From Alphaproteobacteria bacterium (GTDB taxonomy: Bacteria > Pseudomonadota > Alphaproteobacteria > CACIAM-22H2), in contig WGNX01000004.1 in NCBI GenBank assembly GCA_016124335.1, forward strand, positions 270,418-334,417: 64,000 nt of DNA, written 5' to 3'. A program made the translations under genes and the position numbers. Positions 62,951-64,000 of this stretch are shown here, piece by piece. Below the pieces are notes generated by a model, which did no database searches, was not told the DNA's origin, and saw only the letters and a list, made by a program, of their open reading frames with translations. Every line of letters starts with the position of its first letter. Within the stretch, counting starts at the first letter, position 1.

Positions 62951-64000
62951 TTACCATCGATGGCCGGCGAGCCCGTACAATTCCGCCAGAATCGCAGGAA
63001 ATTGCTCGGGCAGATCGTCCGCGACAAGCCCCGGGCCGAAACGCGCGGCGGCCGCACCGTGGATATTCGCGGCCGCACACGCCGCATCGAATGCCGACAT
63101 CCCTTGCGCGCGCAATCCGGCAATCAGCCCGGCGAGAACGTCGCCGGACCCGGCCGTTGCAAGCCACGGCGGCGCGTTTGCGTTGATCGCCGCGCGACCG
63201 CCCGGCTCGGCAATTGCCGTATCGGCCCCCTTCAAGAGGACGACGGCATTGGCTCGCCCGGCGGCCTGCCGCGCACGCGAAAGCCGATCGCCGGCGATAT
63301 CGGGAAAGAGCCGCGCGAACTCCCCGTCATGCGGCGTGATCACGCAGTCGGCGTTGAGCCGGGCGAACAGATCCGGCGGATCGCCTGAAAAAGCCGACAG
63401 GGCATCCGCGTCGAGAATGCATGCCTTGCGTGCGGCAAGTGCCGCCCGCACCCGCGCGGCGCATGCCGCATCGGCACCATTGCCAGGTCCGAGCAGTACG
63501 ACATTGCGGCGCGGATCGTCGACGACCGCGACGAAATCCGCGAGTGTCGACATCGGGCGCACCATGAGGCTTGCTGGCCCGGCGGAATAGAGCGGCACGG
63601 CCCGAGGATCGGCGGCAATCGTCACGAGCCCGGCGCCGATGCGCGCGGCCGCACGCGCGGCGAGCCGGGCAGCTCCCGTCAGGATCGGTCCGCCGACGAC
63701 AACGGCATGTCCGCGATCGTATTTGTGCCCGTCCGCGGCGGGAACCGGGAAAACATCGATCCAGAGCGCGCGCTCGTTCGCAAAATTCGCAGGTTCGATG
63801 CGGTCGAGAACGGCGCGCGGAATTCCGATATCCGCAAGCACGATTTCCCCGCAAAGACCGCGCCCCGGATAAAGCAGATGGCCCGGCTTCCGTCGAAAGA
63901 ACGTGACGGTGAGTTCCGCACTCGGTGCCGCTCCCATCACCGCCCCGGTATCTCCCGATACACCGCTTGGCACGTCGATCGCGACAACCCTGTGGGTTCC
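62951..64000 (-). CDS. Bifunctional NAD(P)HX epimerase/dehydratase, partial
   Basis: The 3' part of a YjeF-type repair enzyme; the 5' end is beyond the window. VAIDVPSGVSGDTG and the following 70 residues are the end of the N-terminal epimerase (YjeF_N) domain. The rest is the ADP-dependent dehydratase domain with VVVGGPILTGAARLAARAA, LLGPGNGAD, CVITPHDGEFARL and TAGSGDVLAGLIAGL (the nucleotide-site aspartate). Together these repair hydrated NAD(P)H. The last residues run to LAGHRW and TAA. It is read toward the small frame and malonyl-CoA decarboxylase. Confidence 0.92.
   Translation of the reverse strand, partial: GTHRVVAIDVPSGVSGDTGAVMGAAPSAELTVTFFRRKPGHLLYPGRGLCGEIVLADIGIPRAVLDRIEPANFANERALWIDVFPVPAADGHKYDRGHAVVVGGPILTGAARLAARAAARIGAGLVTIAADPRAVPLYSAGPASLMVRPMSTLADFVAVVDDPRRNVVLLGPGNGADAACAARVRAALAARKACILDADALSAFSGDPPDLFARLNADCVITPHDGEFARLFPDIAGDRLSRARQAAGRANAVVLLKGADTAIAEPGGRAAINANAPPWLATAGSGDVLAGLIAGLRAQGMSAFDAACAAANIHGAAAARFGPGLVADDLPEQFPAILAELYGLAGHRW

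Noticed and set aside
62797-63123. 108-codon minus-strand frame between the NAD(P)HX enzyme and the small 70-residue frame
   Set aside because: It overlaps the end of the NAD(P)HX gene in another frame and its translation is Arg/Cys-rich without pattern.

Overview
The window is a high-GC bacterial chromosome segment packed with genes on both strands. Many genes overlap by 1-8 bases. The set is alphaproteobacterial in character: a heterotetrameric sarcosine oxidase operon, a GlnE/bacterioferritin-comigratory-protein pair, a complete ISC iron-sulfur operon with two cysteine desulfurases and a mitochondrial-style HscB, an MHYT histidine kinase and an RF2 gene with programmed frameshift. Use of ISC rather than SUF suggests a Rhodospirillales-like lineage. 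That placement is inference; no rRNA is present.

Layout. Bases 1-1069 hold the end of a sugar ABC importer (two permeases). Facing it (1047-7756, minus strand) is a coupled sugar-acid operon: a 2-keto-3-deoxy-pentonate dehydratase-like protein, alpha-ketoglutaric semialdehyde dehydrogenase, an unassigned TIM-barrel protein, the glutathione-dependent formaldehyde pathway (AdhC, FghA) and an aldo/keto reductase. An FkbM methyltransferase and an MHYT-PAS-GAF histidine kinase follow. Bases 11782-24647 form a methylated-glycine region: a polar-amino-acid ABC importer, a GbdR-like regulator, divergent soxBDAG, purU and a dimethylglycine-dehydrogenase-like enzyme. These feed one-carbon units to folate and formate. 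A uronate-dehydrogenase-like gene closes this part. Bases 25622-29166 carry a sulfide detoxification set (phosphatase-like domain fused to sulfide:quinone oxidoreductase, persulfide dioxygenase, TauE/SafE exporter) with two copies of an AT-rich operator-like site. A CoA-transferase with a C-terminal extension and an elongator tRNA-Met follow.

Bases 32026-41418 are one minus-strand sulfur line: cysE-iscR-nifS-iscS-iscU-iscA-hscB-hscA-fdx-iscX-tenA-mnmA. It makes cysteine, takes its sulfur, assembles Fe-S clusters and ends with tRNA 2-thiolation. A perfect 12-bp hairpin splits it between iscA and hscB. The rest is mainly housekeeping: an alpha/beta hydrolase, tyrS, a YhdP/AsmA-like giant, glnE, a peroxiredoxin, a DUF1203 protein, prfB, a COG0523 metallochaperone coupled to a WD40 protein, a Nudix hydrolase, SCO1, a six-PAS hybrid kinase, malonyl-CoA decarboxylase and a truncated NAD(P)HX repair enzyme.

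The most interesting unexplained signals are: (1) formaldehyde detoxification genes coupled into a sugar-acid operon with an unassigned TIM-barrel protein; (2) the paired operators in the sulfide locus; (3) the strong hairpin and mitochondrial-type HscB in the isc operon; (4) a structured spacer with its own sigma-70-like promoter beside prfB; (5) overlapping inverted repeats upstream of cysE. All calls come from reading the sequence and from recalled family knowledge; no database search was run.
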